44,119 bases of DNA from a virus. Of the stretch, positions 1-7,246 are shown one piece after another. The notes under the pieces are model-generated. The model was not told the DNA's origin, searched no databases, and saw only the letters and a program-made list of their open reading frames with translations. The stretch covers positions 1 to 44,119 of the IMG/VR virus record IMGVR_UViG_3300037507_002302; one strand, written 5' to 3'. The position numbers and the translations under genes are program-made. Positions within the stretch are counted from its first letter, which is position 1. Each line of letters opens with the position of its first letter.

Positions 1-63
1 TCCAAAGTCGCAGTTGCTAATGCGAGATCGAACCGCGTCATAGATTGGCTGATATGTGTCCAT
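1..63 (-). CDS. N-terminal part of a small membrane-type protein that continues across the window ends
   Basis: An ATG at 63-61 is preceded by a GGAGG Shine-Dalgarno and opens a frame that is still open at base 1. If the window is circular, it continues at 44119 without a frame change and stops at 44006, giving 58 aa. The N-terminal 21 residues begin MDTYQPIYDAVRSR and are hydrophilic; the remainder holds a hydrophobic segment. It would be the gene before the 90-aa gene and the RNA polymerase. The function is unknown. The start is well supported, and the joining depends on the molecule being circular. Confidence 0.7.
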   Translation of the reverse strand, partial: MDTYQPIYDAVRSRISNCDFG

Positions 64-67
64 GCTA

Positions 68-86
68 CCTCCTAACGCTGCGGGCC
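68..86 (-). repeat. Leader repeat, copy 1 (19 bp)
   Basis: The 19-bp block cctcctaacgctgcgggcc is identical to 294-312. On the minus strand it carries the GGAGG ribosome-binding site of the downstream gene, and it touches the stop codon of the 67-aa gene. The duplication suggests that a gene-plus-leader or RNA unit was copied here. Confidence 0.8.
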
Positions 87-289
87 TACTTCCGTCGCTT
101 GTGATTCATGCTTTGCTTGTACCCACGAAGAAACGCCTCTTCCCAAGCACCGTAAATCACCGCGTAGTTCTCGCCAGCCACGATGCGAGCAAAGAGCGTG
201 TCGTTCTTGAGCTTCTTGTGCCACAGCCTTGCCGCCACGTCCTTGATGTTGTCCATCTCTGCGCGAGTCAGTCGATTCGTCGTCTTCAT
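86..289 (-). CDS. Small basic hypothetical protein (67 aa)
   Basis: The start is the ATG at 289, preceded by GGAGG six bases upstream; longer in-frame extensions have no ribosome-binding site and run through a structured intergenic region. The protein begins MKTTNRLTRAEMDN, is lysine/arginine-rich and mostly helical, and contains aromatic residues near its C-terminus (NYAVIYGAWEEAFLRG). I recognise no domain. It lies between the small DNA methylase and the 58-aa gene in the leftward early operon. Confidence 0.65.
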   Translation of the reverse strand: MKTTNRLTRAEMDNIKDVAARLWHKKLKNDTLFARIVAGENYAVIYGAWEEAFLRGYKQSMNHKRRK

Positions 290-293
290 ATTG

Positions 294-312
294 CCTCCTA
301 ACGCTGCGGGCC
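294..312 (-). repeat. Leader repeat, copy 2 (19 bp)
   Basis: Identical to 68-86. Here the repeat carries the ribosome-binding site of the 67-aa gene and is at the same time the 3' strand of the closing helix of the tRNA-like structure at 303-423. Confidence 0.8.
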
Positions 313-423
313 GGAGTCGAACCGGCTGTGTCGCCCGATGATGGCTCGGCTCCATGAGCCTCTTGCGTTCGACAAACGCGACCATCCCGAGTGGCCGAAG
401 CCCACTGAACCGTCAGCCGCAGC
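303..423 (-). ncRNA. Possible tRNA-like structured RNA with a T-arm
   Basis: The minus strand of this otherwise gene-free stretch has a 7-bp closing helix GCTGCGG/CCGCAGC (423-417 with 309-303). Directly inside its 3' strand is a perfect 5-bp T-arm, GCCGG-TTCGACT-CCGGC, in the position a T-arm has in a tRNA or tmRNA. Between them lie smaller hairpins, including AGTGG/CCACT with a 7-nt loop, and GGCTC/GAGCC. The total of 121 nt is too long for a normal tRNA, and no acceptable D-arm or complete cloverleaf can be drawn. It may be a decayed tRNA, a tRNA mimic, or chance in a GC-rich spacer. Confidence 0.3.
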
Positions 424-463
424 TACTACTCAATCTCCATGTACGCCGCTACGAACTCCGCCG

Positions 464-973
464 TCAAAACCACGCCTCGTTTTTTACCCATGCGCAGCAA
501 ATCGTGTCGTTGTGCGCTCCGCCGTGACACACGGTCAAAAGCTCGGCAAGCTGAAAGCCCTCCCCAAGCCCACAACTATTCCACCCAAACCGAAGAACTA
601 CGCCGCCCGGACCAACAAGCATCTTCATTCTTTTGGCGCATTCAGAATACAATCTGGCGCTCTGGCTTCCAGCGATTCCCATGTTCATGCCGACAGATTT
701 GTAGACCTCCGACATCTGCCGTGGGGAGTAGGGTGGATCGAACAAAATGGCGTCGAAGGTTTGGCGGTTTCTGACAAGCTCTTCGAGAAACTCAACGGCG
801 TCAATCCCGCCACGACCAAGATCGTTTGTAACCGTGCCGTAGGTGGACTGGCCGCAGAACGGATCGCATATGGACTTTCTTCCGACAAGCCACCTCTCAA
901 CAAAGTCCTTGATCGGCGGGATTGAAAATGTCCACGGGCTGGGCATAGACCAAACCCTGCCGAACTTCGTCAT
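464..973 (-). CDS. Phage DNA methyltransferase, DPPY type (169 aa)
   Basis: This is a small adenine/cytosine-N DNA methylase. A DPFCGQS segment (residues about 37-43) corresponds to the SAM-binding DPFxG motif, and FDPPYS (about 78-83) is the catalytic D-P-P-Y motif of amino-methyltransferases. The ATG at 973 lies two bases beyond the end of the upstream gene, and the longer frame upstream is arginine-rich out-of-frame sequence. Short DPPYS methylases are common in phages, probably as stand-alone enzymes protecting DNA from restriction. Target sequence unknown. It is the last enzyme gene of the recombination operon. Confidence 0.8.
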   Translation of the reverse strand: MTKFGRVWSMPSPWTFSIPPIKDFVERWLVGRKSICDPFCGQSTYGTVTNDLGRGGIDAVEFLEELVRNRQTFDAILFDPPYSPRQMSEVYKSVGMNMGIAGSQSARLYSECAKRMKMLVGPGGVVLRFGWNSCGLGEGFQLAELLTVCHGGAHNDTICCAWVKNEAWF

Positions 974-975
974 GG

Positions 976-1671
976 TCACTTCGCCCCCGGAAACTTCGCC
1001 TTCGCCAGCGCCTCGCGTGCGGCGGATTCGGTGGGGAAGTAGGAAATGCCAACGATCCATGTTCCGTCCGTCGCAAGGTCCAGTGTTTTGCAGCCAAATC
1101 GGTACATGCGCACGGCCCAACGATGATTGGGCTCTGGATCGCCAACATTGCCAACCCACACCGCCTCCCTCCACGTCGGCTCCTTCGCGCGTTCGGCGAG
1201 GGTGCGGATGCTTGTGAGCACGTCGCCAAGCAGTGACGCACACACGCCAGTCTTGAAGTTCGGATCGTGCTCACGCATTGCAGCAAGCAGGCAATCCTTC
1301 CACGACAGAAACGCTCGGCGGTGCTTTTCCAGTTCACCAATCGCGGCGGCAGCGGCGTCGTACTCCGACCCCTCGCGCTCCGTAAACCACGTCGATCCGC
1401 CGGTGGCCTCGCTCAGCGCGTGAGCAATCTTGTCCCATGCGGCAGGCGGAATGTCAGATGAACAATCGGACGCCTTCTCACCCTCCCCCCGAATCCACGA
1501 CTCGATCAGCGCGCCGGGGATGGTGATGATGGACTGGCCGGGAGCGGGTGTGGCGTTTTCATCCGCAAAGCCCACGGATCCGTCGCCCCAGACGACCAGA
1601 CGCACATCTTCGATGGCCTGAACAGGCCTAAATTCCACCTTGATCCCGTCGGGGAAAGTCGTCGTCTTCAT
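976..1671 (-). CDS. Hypothetical protein (231 aa)
   Basis: The ATG at 1671 has AAGGAG seven bases upstream and overlaps the stop of the preceding HTH gene (ATGA), so the two are translationally coupled. The protein begins MKTTTFPDGIKVEFRP; the middle is acidic and helical and the C-terminal third contains several Trp/Tyr residues. I recognise no domain. It sits between an excisionase-type HTH protein and a DNA methylase. Confidence 0.7.
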   Translation of the reverse strand: MKTTTFPDGIKVEFRPVQAIEDVRLVVWGDGSVGFADENATPAPGQSIITIPGALIESWIRGEGEKASDCSSDIPPAAWDKIAHALSEATGGSTWFTEREGSEYDAAAAAIGELEKHRRAFLSWKDCLLAAMREHDPNFKTGVCASLLGDVLTSIRTLAERAKEPTWREAVWVGNVGDPEPNHRWAVRMYRFGCKTLDLATDGTWIVGISYFPTESAAREALAKAKFPGAK

Positions 1672-1883
1672 GCGTTGCTCCTTGCCATGCCAGTTCGGCG
1701 TTCCATCTCGATGTCCGCGTAGGTCGCCTGTGCCTGTGCAAACATCCGCACTTCGTCCTCCGAGTAGAGCGTGCGCCGCCCCACTCGCACAGCCCGAATC
1801 CGCCCGAGCCGGCGGTAGCGTTTGATCGTGCCGACGCCGGTTCGGAACATTTCTGCCACCTCCTGCTCCGTGTGGTACTTCAC
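1668..1883 (-). CDS. Excisionase/MerR-type helix-turn-helix protein (71 aa)
   Basis: The protein is a single small DNA-binding domain: YHTEQEVAEMFRTGVGTIKRY followed by RLGRIRAVRVGRRTLYSEDEV. This is the pattern of the excisionase-family helix_turn_helix domain, with one recognition helix and a wing. The start is a GTG at 1883 with GGAGG just upstream, overlapping the preceding stop (GTGA). It could be the Xis partner of the integrase or an early-operon regulator. Its place in the early operon, about 7 kb from int, would couple excision to lytic expression; that is inference. Confidence 0.8.
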   Translation of the reverse strand: MKYHTEQEVAEMFRTGVGTIKRYRRLGRIRAVRVGRRTLYSEDEVRMFAQAQATYADIEMERRTGMARSNA

Positions 1884-2527
1884 TTGGAACCTCCGACGTT
1901 CACCACCTGGCCGTACAGCTCGCGCAGCCAGCCCGGGTCGCGCACCCATTGCTTCTTGCAGCGCTTGACCAACTCGTCGTTGGTTGCCTGGCGCTTCGGC
2001 TCGATGATGAGCCATGTCGTCGGCACCATGCGTCTCTCCGTCAACACCCTGCCCCACTGAACGCCGCGGTCGTTGACGAACACCCCTGCGTCTTCAAGCC
2101 CGTCGATGGTGTGCTTGAGCGACGCGATGATGTTCTGGGGGTCCGACCAGACGCCGCGGCACTTGCAGACCACCACGGTGACGATCGCCTCGGCCATCGG
2201 GCGCTTCCACATGAAGCTACCAGCCGTCGTCGCCTTGCCGAGCGCGTTGAGGCCCACCAGTTGCGCGTGCCGGCGCACCTGCTTGCCGACCTTGGCCTTG
2301 GTCATGTAGTGCGCCCGCGAGTTCGGACTGAGCACCGACGGAATCTGGCCCACTCGCAGCGCCAGCAACTCGGCGTGCAATGCGGCTTGCCACAGTTCCG
2401 CTGGCAAGGCGTGCAACTCCAACGAGGTCAGCGTCTGCAAGTCGCCGTAGATCCTGGGCTCGCGCGGTCCCGAGCCAGGCGGCGAGTTCGAGGAGCCTGT
2501 TGAGGTCGTGGGGTCGGTCGAGTGCAT
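1880..2527 (-). CDS. rusA-like: RusA-like Holliday junction resolvase (215 aa)
   Basis: The core has the RusA pattern: a SPNSRAHYMTKAK segment (about 67-79), then DPQNIIASLKHTIDGLEDAGVFVND with spaced acidic residues (about D129, N132, D142, D153) that would bind the catalytic metal. RusA-family enzymes cut Holliday junctions and are standard in phage recombination modules. I prefer the ATG at 2527, with AAGGA nine bases upstream, over the in-frame TTG at 2533. The N-terminal 60 residues are Ser/Pro-rich and not typical of RusA. It lies next to the helicase, and its stop overlaps the HTH start (GTGA). Confidence 0.8.
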   Translation of the reverse strand: MHSTDPTTSTGSSNSPPGSGPREPRIYGDLQTLTSLELHALPAELWQAALHAELLALRVGQIPSVLSPNSRAHYMTKAKVGKQVRRHAQLVGLNALGKATTAGSFMWKRPMAEAIVTVVVCKCRGVWSDPQNIIASLKHTIDGLEDAGVFVNDRGVQWGRVLTERRMVPTTWLIIEPKRQATNDELVKRCKKQWVRDPGWLRELYGQVVNVGGSK

Positions 2528-2594
2528 CGGCAAGTTCCTTCATCCACCGCGTGTTGGCGTGGCGCAGTTCGCGCACAACTTGGTCGTCAGACAT
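2217..2594 (-). CDS. Doubtful overlapping ORF (125 aa)
   Basis: The ATG at 2594 overlaps the helicase stop. The first 50 residues (MSDDQVVRELRHANTRWMKE and on) read like a natural helical protein with a normal residue mix. Most of the frame overlaps the RusA-like gene, and the C-terminal half looks like out-of-frame sequence (Gly/Ala/Arg-rich). It has no clear Shine-Dalgarno. It may be a short real gene fused to a fortuitously open tail, or spurious. Confidence 0.2.
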   Translation of the reverse strand: MSDDQVVRELRHANTRWMKELADALDRPHDLNRLLELAAWLGTARAQDLRRLADADLVGVARLASGTVASRIARRVAGAASGPDSVGAQSELAGALHDQGQGRQAGAPARATGGPQRARQGDDGW

Positions 2595-4248
2595 TGGCGG
2601 GGCGTTTCCATCCGTTCGCAGCCAGCGCGTCGATCGCGCGCTTGGCGTCCTCGAACGACATCTCGGTGTTGAGCCCGTACTTCTTCAAGAGCTTGGCCTG
2701 CTTGTACGAACAGACGCCAGCACGAAGACGGCGGTAGATTTCGTTGCTGATCTTCTTGGCGTCCGCGGCGTTCATGGTCGTGGCGTCGATGCCCCACTTG
2801 GCGAGCCACGCCGTCTGCTTCGAGCTGGCTGGCGTCATCGCGGCCCACGAAGACTGGGGGGCCGGAGTCAGGTCGAGCACGGAGAACGGCGACACGCTCT
2901 TGACCGTGTAGCTGACCTCGGCACGGATGCCGCGGCGCCGATCGCGCTCTGCCTGCTCACGCTCGCGCCGTTCGCGTTCCTCAGCCTCCATGGTCTCGGC
3001 ATCACGAAGGACGCGCCGAACCTCGGTCGGATCTCCGCCGGCGTCGGCCAGCATCTTGCGGGCACGCTCCACCACCTCGGGCGGCGAGCCGTCTCCGAGC
3101 ACGTCGATCGAGCTGACGAGCGTGTGTCGTCCGCAGTTGCCAACGAAGTCGAGGATGAGCACGTTCGGCTTGGCGCTCGAACGAATCCTGGCCACTCGAT
3201 CCTCGGGATCGTTTACGCCGTCGATCACGCCCGGCAAGACCCTGGTGCCGCGGCCGAGGCATTGCGCATACAGCGGCCTGCTCTTGGTCGGTCGGGCCAT
3301 GACAACACACCCGATGCCAGGATCGTCGAAGCCCTCGGTGGCGACGCCGACGTTGCACAGGAATCTGAACCGCCCATCGGCGTAGTCCCGGAGCATGGCG
3401 CGCCGTTCGTCGCCTGGCGTCTCTCCAGTCAGGAGTCGCGCCGACCCGGGCTCGTACCTGTCCAGAACCTCCGCGAGCTTGTCGGCCTGGGCCACGCTCG
3501 CCGCGAACACCAGCGTCTTGCGGCCCTCGCTCCGCTCGATGGTGGCCTTGGCGATCTCGTGCAGCGGCTTCTCAGCTTCGAGCACCGCGGCCAGCTCGTC
3601 GGGCGCGAAGTCGCCGTTGCGGGTGCTGATGCCACTGAAATCCAGCCCCTCGACGTACACCATCTCCTGCTTCACGTCCACAAGCCAGCCGAGCATGATG
3701 CCGTCAAGGATGCCCAGCTCGTAGGCGATGCTCTTGAAGATGTGCCCGAGCTTGGTGTCGTCCGAGCGGTCGGGCGTCGCGGTCACGCCCAGCACCTTGG
3801 CCTTGGGGTGCTGCTTGATCCACTCAATCACCGCCTGGTAGCTGTCGGCGGTTGCATGGTGCGCCTCGTCGATGACGAGCAGCTTGAAGTCGTCGGCGTT
3901 GAAGCGGTCGATGCGCTTGTTGCCGTGTCGGCCAGCGGCCAAGGTCTGGACCGTGGCGCAGACGATCGGGCTCGGCATCAGCCCCTCGTTGGCGCGAAGG
4001 TCGCCCATCTCGATGTCCGGCATCACGCCGCAGACCTGCTTGAACTTGTCGCGGGCCTGAAAGATCAGCTCCTGCCGGTGCGCGATCATGAGCACGCGCC
4101 CGCCGCGCTCCACCGCCAGCTTGGCGACGTGCGCGAAGGTCACGGTCTTGCCCAGTCCCGTGGCGAGAACCAGCAGGGTGGAGTCGTGCGTTTGCAGCTC
4201 GCGGCAGACCGCGGCCACGGCCTCGCTCTGGTAGTCGCGGAGCTTCAA
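2587..4248 (-). CDS. Superfamily 2 DEAD/DEAH helicase (553 aa)
   Basis: The helicase motifs appear in order: RDYQSEA Q-like motif near the N-terminus, ATGLGKT Walker A (29-35), DEAH box (127-130), TATP motif III (156-159), and QCLGRGTR motif VI in the second RecA-like domain. A C-terminal region of about 150 residues has a charged coiled segment and a helical tail. The start is a TTG at 4248 with GGAGG six bases upstream, overlapping the preceding stop (TTGA); the 111 codons open upstream are out-of-frame sequence of the neighbours. Type III restriction/UvrB-like SF2 helicases of this kind act in phage replication or recombination. It is the only helicase seen. Confidence 0.9.
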   Translation of the reverse strand: MKLRDYQSEAVAAVCRELQTHDSTLLVLATGLGKTVTFAHVAKLAVERGGRVLMIAHRQELIFQARDKFKQVCGVMPDIEMGDLRANEGLMPSPIVCATVQTLAAGRHGNKRIDRFNADDFKLLVIDEAHHATADSYQAVIEWIKQHPKAKVLGVTATPDRSDDTKLGHIFKSIAYELGILDGIMLGWLVDVKQEMVYVEGLDFSGISTRNGDFAPDELAAVLEAEKPLHEIAKATIERSEGRKTLVFAASVAQADKLAEVLDRYEPGSARLLTGETPGDERRAMLRDYADGRFRFLCNVGVATEGFDDPGIGCVVMARPTKSRPLYAQCLGRGTRVLPGVIDGVNDPEDRVARIRSSAKPNVLILDFVGNCGRHTLVSSIDVLGDGSPPEVVERARKMLADAGGDPTEVRRVLRDAETMEAEERERREREQAERDRRRGIRAEVSYTVKSVSPFSVLDLTPAPQSSWAAMTPASSKQTAWLAKWGIDATTMNAADAKKISNEIYRRLRAGVCSYKQAKLLKKYGLNTEMSFEDAKRAIDALAANGWKRPANV

Positions 4249-4487
4249 CGCTTGCCTCCGCGCGTCGTGGGCTTGCGAGGCTTGGCCGTGTTCCGAGAGA
4301 TCCGCCGCAGAATGCTCGCAATCTGCTGCGTGTTGTGGCAGGCGAGAACGGCGTTGATCCGCCTGAGTTCGTCGCGAATGTCCATGAGGACCGCGGCCTG
4401 AATCGTGTCGATTGAGCACTGAAACCCACCCTTGCCGTTTGGCTCGGCATTGTTGAGATTCCAGTCGAGGTCCTTGTGTCGCGCCAT
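4245..4487 (-). CDS. Hypothetical protein (80 aa)
   Basis: The ATG at 4487 follows a GGGGAG ribosome-binding site, and the gene is coupled to the helicase by a TTGA overlap. It begins MARHKDLDWNLNNAEPNGKG and continues with an amphipathic helix (TIQAAVLMDIRDELRRINAVLAC) and a very basic tail. I recognise no domain. Its size, helical segment and basic tail would fit a helicase accessory or nucleic-acid-binding factor, but nothing proves this. Confidence 0.7.
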   Translation of the reverse strand: MARHKDLDWNLNNAEPNGKGGFQCSIDTIQAAVLMDIRDELRRINAVLACHNTQQIASILRRISRNTAKPRKPTTRGGKR

Positions 4488-4490
4488 CGG

Positions 4491-5411
4491 TCACTCTCCC
4501 CTCTGCCGGGCGGCCATGTCGGCCACCTGCTTGGTCCACCACCCGCGTCCGCCGCACTTCTTGCAGCCCGCGCCGTCGCACTTCTCGCAGACCGCGTGCG
4601 GGCGCTGGTGCTTCACGATCTCCCGAAGGTCGCGGAGCGGCTTGCGGTACTGCGCGCCGTCGGCCTGCCCAAGCCCCTCTCCGCCCGGCAGCCCAGCCAG
4701 TCGATCAAGCTCGTCCTCCACCTGGCTCGCCATCTTGCCAGCCGCGGTCATCGCCTCGGCGGTGGACCAGACCACAAGCAGGTTGTCGGGCACGGCTCGG
4801 CCCGTCGCGTCCTTCACCGCGGGCGCAATGGGTCTTGGCGCCGGCTCGGGCTCGGGCCCGGCTTCGCAGTGGGTCTGCCCATCGGGGAGGTCAAAGTTTT
4901 CATCGGGGTCTGGTGCCGAGGTGTCAACGTTGACACCCTGCGCCCTGGGCTCGGGCTTCGCCTTGGCTCGGGCCGCCACGATGCTGCTGACGAAGGTGTT
5001 GGACACGCCCACCCAGTCGGCGATCTTGCGGGCGGACCAGCCCTCGGCGTCGGGCGAGTCCAACACGGCCAGCACCGCGCGGCGCTTTTCCTCGAACGTG
5101 CGACGCAGGCCGTGGTTGCGGTTGCCGCTCGCGGCCACAAGCTTGGCCGTCTCGATGTCGCCGTCCTGAATGGTCGCGTTCAGGTACTCGATTTCGGCCA
5201 TCACCGCGGCGGCGTAGCGATGGTTGCCGTCACAGACCCACATTGTGCCGTCTTCGCCACGCACCACCATGATCGGCGGCCACGTCTTCCAGGCGTCGGG
5301 CGTCAGCGCCAAGCGCTCGGAGTATTCCGCCACCACCTCCTCGTCGATCGCTCGCATCATCACGTCGGCATGACGGGTCAGGTCAGCAACTCGCACGGCC
5401 TCGGTCTTCAC
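4491..5411 (-). CDS. ParB-like nuclease/DNA-binding protein with DnaJ-type zinc motif (306 aa)
   Basis: The N-terminal domain has the ParB/Srx signature DGNHRYAAA (61-69), followed by a helix-turn-helix-like segment (ARKIADWVGVSNTFVSSIVA). A Pro/Asp-rich linker then leads to a C-terminal zinc motif with CxxCxGxxCxxCxGxG spacing (about 275-290), as in DnaJ-type fingers. The start is a GTG at 5411 overlapping the 40-aa gene's stop (GTGA). ParB-like phage proteins act as nucleases, CTPase clamps or regulators; which applies here is unclear. The palindrome at 4922-4935 lies inside the linker codons (GVNVDT). Confidence 0.75.
   Translation of the reverse strand: MKTEAVRVADLTRHADVMMRAIDEEVVAEYSERLALTPDAWKTWPPIMVVRGEDGTMWVCDGNHRYAAAVMAEIEYLNATIQDGDIETAKLVAASGNRNHGLRRTFEEKRRAVLAVLDSPDAEGWSARKIADWVGVSNTFVSSIVAARAKAKPEPRAQGVNVDTSAPDPDENFDLPDGQTHCEAGPEPEPAPRPIAPAVKDATGRAVPDNLLVVWSTAEAMTAAGKMASQVEDELDRLAGLPGGEGLGQADGAQYRKPLRDLREIVKHQRPHAVCEKCDGAGCKKCGGRGWWTKQVADMAARQRGE
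4922..4935. promoter_or_regulatory. 14-bp palindrome site 1 (TGTCAACGTTGACA)
   Basis: Perfect palindrome, here extended to 16 bp (GTGTCAACGTTGACAC). It lies inside the linker region of the ParB-like gene. It is one of five exact copies in the genome, spread around the circle rather than grouped at promoters. It is probably a protein-binding site; the central CG resembles LacI-family operators and the distribution resembles stoperators or centromere sites. Confidence 0.8.
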
Positions 5412-5530
5412 GCCGCACCGCCTTCAGTGGCGCTGGGCGCTTCGACGCCTTCAAGCCGCTTCATGGCTTCCGCGTACACCTCGTCCCGCTTCGCCCGCTC
5501 CAGCATCTGTGTCACGTTGTTCATCGTCAT
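5408..5530 (-). CDS. Micro-protein (40 aa)
   Basis: The ATG at 5530 has a strong GGAGG seven bases upstream, and the stop overlaps the GTG start of the ParB-like gene. The protein begins MTMNNVTQMLERAKRDEVYA and forms one charged helix followed by an Ala/Ser/Gly tail. I recognise no function. The good ribosome-binding site and the tight coupling are the evidence that it is a real gene. Confidence 0.65.
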   Translation of the reverse strand: MTMNNVTQMLERAKRDEVYAEAMKRLEGVEAPSATEGGAA

Positions 5531-5594
5531 GGATTGGCCTCCAAACCGGCGCGAGATGTCTCCACCACGCGCCGGCGCGACAAGAGAGAGAGAA

Positions 5595-6368
5595 TCAGTT
5601 CGCGTCCTCGGGAACCTGCTCGACCACGCGCTCGGGCTTGCGCACCGTTCGGCCAGCCGTCTTGGGCGGCGTCGTCTGCACCGGCGCAGCCTTTGCCTCG
5701 TGAAGCTGGCGGAACTCAGCCAGCACCGTCTTCACGCGGTCGCTGATCGCCGCGGGCCAGTCGCCCACCATGCCGCCAACGGCGTGCGGGTCGGCCCCGT
5801 CTTCAAGCATCCTCGCGCGAAGGTCGTCAACGCTCAGCCCGAACTCGCGCAATCGCTGGTGGATGCGCTCGACCAACAGCACTGTGCCGTTCTCGATCTT
5901 GAGGCTCGAAAGAGTCTCGTCGCGGGACTCGTCGGCATCGGGGTCCGGCTCGTCGTCCGATGCCATGTTGAGCATGAGAAGCTGACCGTACTTGCGGGCC
6001 GAGGTCGTGGCCTTGAGGACCGCCTTCTCGATCGAGCCGTCAGCGCCGCCGCCCCAGGTCGTAATTTCGACCCACTGGCCCGACGAATGAACCGCTCGCG
6101 TCACCGCACGCACCGACACCACCTTCTGCACACCCTGCTGCTTGGTGGCAACGTCGGAGTGCTCCTTGGTCTCGGCAATGGAGGCCAGAACGTGGATGCC
6201 CTGCTCAGCCAAGTCCGCGGCGCTCTCGCGGATGATGTCCTGGATCTGCACGTAGTTGTACTTGTGGAACGCGTTCTTGCCGCTGCGCCCGATGACCTTG
6301 ATGGTCTTGCGGGCCTTGGCAAGTGCCGCCACCAGCTCGTTGATGTGATCAGAATGAACGATGCTCAC
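5595..6368 (-). CDS. erf-like: ERF-family single-strand annealing protein (257 aa)
   Basis: The N-terminal domain matches the ERF recombinase pattern: LVAALAKARKTIKVIGRSGKN, then FHKYNYVQIQDIIRESA, then GIHVLASIAETKE, with YG-QLLMLN near residue 150. ERF proteins anneal complementary single strands in phage recombination, as Red beta does. The start is a GTG at 6368 with GGAGG upstream, overlapping the exonuclease stop. The C-terminal third is acidic (ASDDEPDPDADES) and helical. With the adjacent exonuclease it forms a two-gene recombination system. Confidence 0.88.
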   Translation of the reverse strand: MSIVHSDHINELVAALAKARKTIKVIGRSGKNAFHKYNYVQIQDIIRESAADLAEQGIHVLASIAETKEHSDVATKQQGVQKVVSVRAVTRAVHSSGQWVEITTWGGGADGSIEKAVLKATTSARKYGQLLMLNMASDDEPDPDADESRDETLSSLKIENGTVLLVERIHQRLREFGLSVDDLRARMLEDGADPHAVGGMVGDWPAAISDRVKTVLAEFRQLHEAKAAPVQTTPPKTAGRTVRKPERVVEQVPEDAN

Positions 6369-7246
6369 CAGCCACCTCCGTCGATGACCACGCTGCCGCC
6401 CGTGGTGTTCGGTGCTTCCTCGAACTGCTTTCGTGCCCACAAGGGCAGGCCCAGCGTCTGGACTCCCGAGCCGTACCCGGGCCAAAGGTCGTGTTGACGG
6501 CACGCCTGGAATCGAGCCAGAAGCTCGTCAACCTGGACACGCGCGATGGCGCGAGTCTCGGGATCGAGCCGAACCAGCAGCGTCAGATAGGGCTCCACGC
6601 TCTCAACGAACACGAACAGCATGGGCTGCGGATCGACGCCGGCGCACGCCTTGATGCCGCGCTCGTACCACTCGGCTTGCAAGTGGTAGCCGTAGTTGTG
6701 GACGGCCTGCTCAACCGCCTTCGGATGGGCGGAAGCACACGTCTTCACGTCGATGAGCAGCCCGTCGGTCTCGCGGAATCCGTCAACCTGTCCCTTGGCC
6801 GCAACAGTCGAGCCGCGGCACGCCTCGCCCCAGAACATGGGCATCTCAACGTGAGTGAGCCCGCGAAGCACGTCGGCGGTCTCAGGGTCCGACCGCAGCG
6901 CGTGCTCCATGACCGCCACCTGCCCGGCCTGTTCAACCGTGATGACAGTCTTGCCGGCGGCCTCGTGGACGAACTTCTCCCACGCTGCCTTGCCTTCCTT
7001 GGTGCGACGGTCCACGTTCGGCGCCACCACGATCAGCTCGTCGTACTCGGTCGGACGCAGAAGCCGGGCGTGAAGCGCCGTGCCGAGCGCCATCTGCGGC
7101 GTCGGCTCGTCCTTGGTGCCGACCATAGCGGCGTTGACGTGCGCCATGGACTTGAGCCCGTGCTTCAACGTGCTGATGTTCAGCGCGTCGATCTCGCGGT
7201 ACTTGGCGCGAAGGTCCGGTCGGAACTCTCCGAACGTCGTAATCAT
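6365..7246 (-). CDS. PDDEXK (YqaJ/RecE-like) exonuclease (293 aa)
   Basis: The motifs of phage lambda-exonuclease/RecE-type PDDEXK nucleases are in order: GTALHARLL (55-63), GQVDGF with the metal-binding Asp (about 155), IDVKT with the Asp and Lys (166-168), and YGYHLQAEWY (about 185-194). The enzyme would resect double-strand ends to give single strands for the ERF protein. The ATG at 7246 overlaps the stop of the 28-aa gene, and the stop overlaps the ERF start (GTGA), so all three are translationally coupled. Confidence 0.88.
   Translation of the reverse strand: MITTFGEFRPDLRAKYREIDALNISTLKHGLKSMAHVNAAMVGTKDEPTPQMALGTALHARLLRPTEYDELIVVAPNVDRRTKEGKAAWEKFVHEAAGKTVITVEQAGQVAVMEHALRSDPETADVLRGLTHVEMPMFWGEACRGSTVAAKGQVDGFRETDGLLIDVKTCASAHPKAVEQAVHNYGYHLQAEWYERGIKACAGVDPQPMLFVFVESVEPYLTLLVRLDPETRAIARVQVDELLARFQACRQHDLWPGYGSGVQTLGLPLWARKQFEEAPNTTGGSVVIDGGGW

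Noticed and set aside
303-423. A standard tRNA gene
   Set aside because: T-arm and acceptor-like helix are present but the length is 121 nt and no D-arm or acceptable anticodon arm forms; kept only as a possible structured RNA.
2380-4401. A 673-codon open frame on the plus strand across the helicase
   Set aside because: It is antisense to a helicase with all conserved motifs. Its composition (Arg/His/Leu/Val-rich) is typical of the complement of GC-rich coding DNA.
4476-6497. A 673-codon plus-strand frame across the ParB-like and ERF genes
   Set aside because: Antisense shadow of well-supported genes with ribosome-binding sites and coupled starts.
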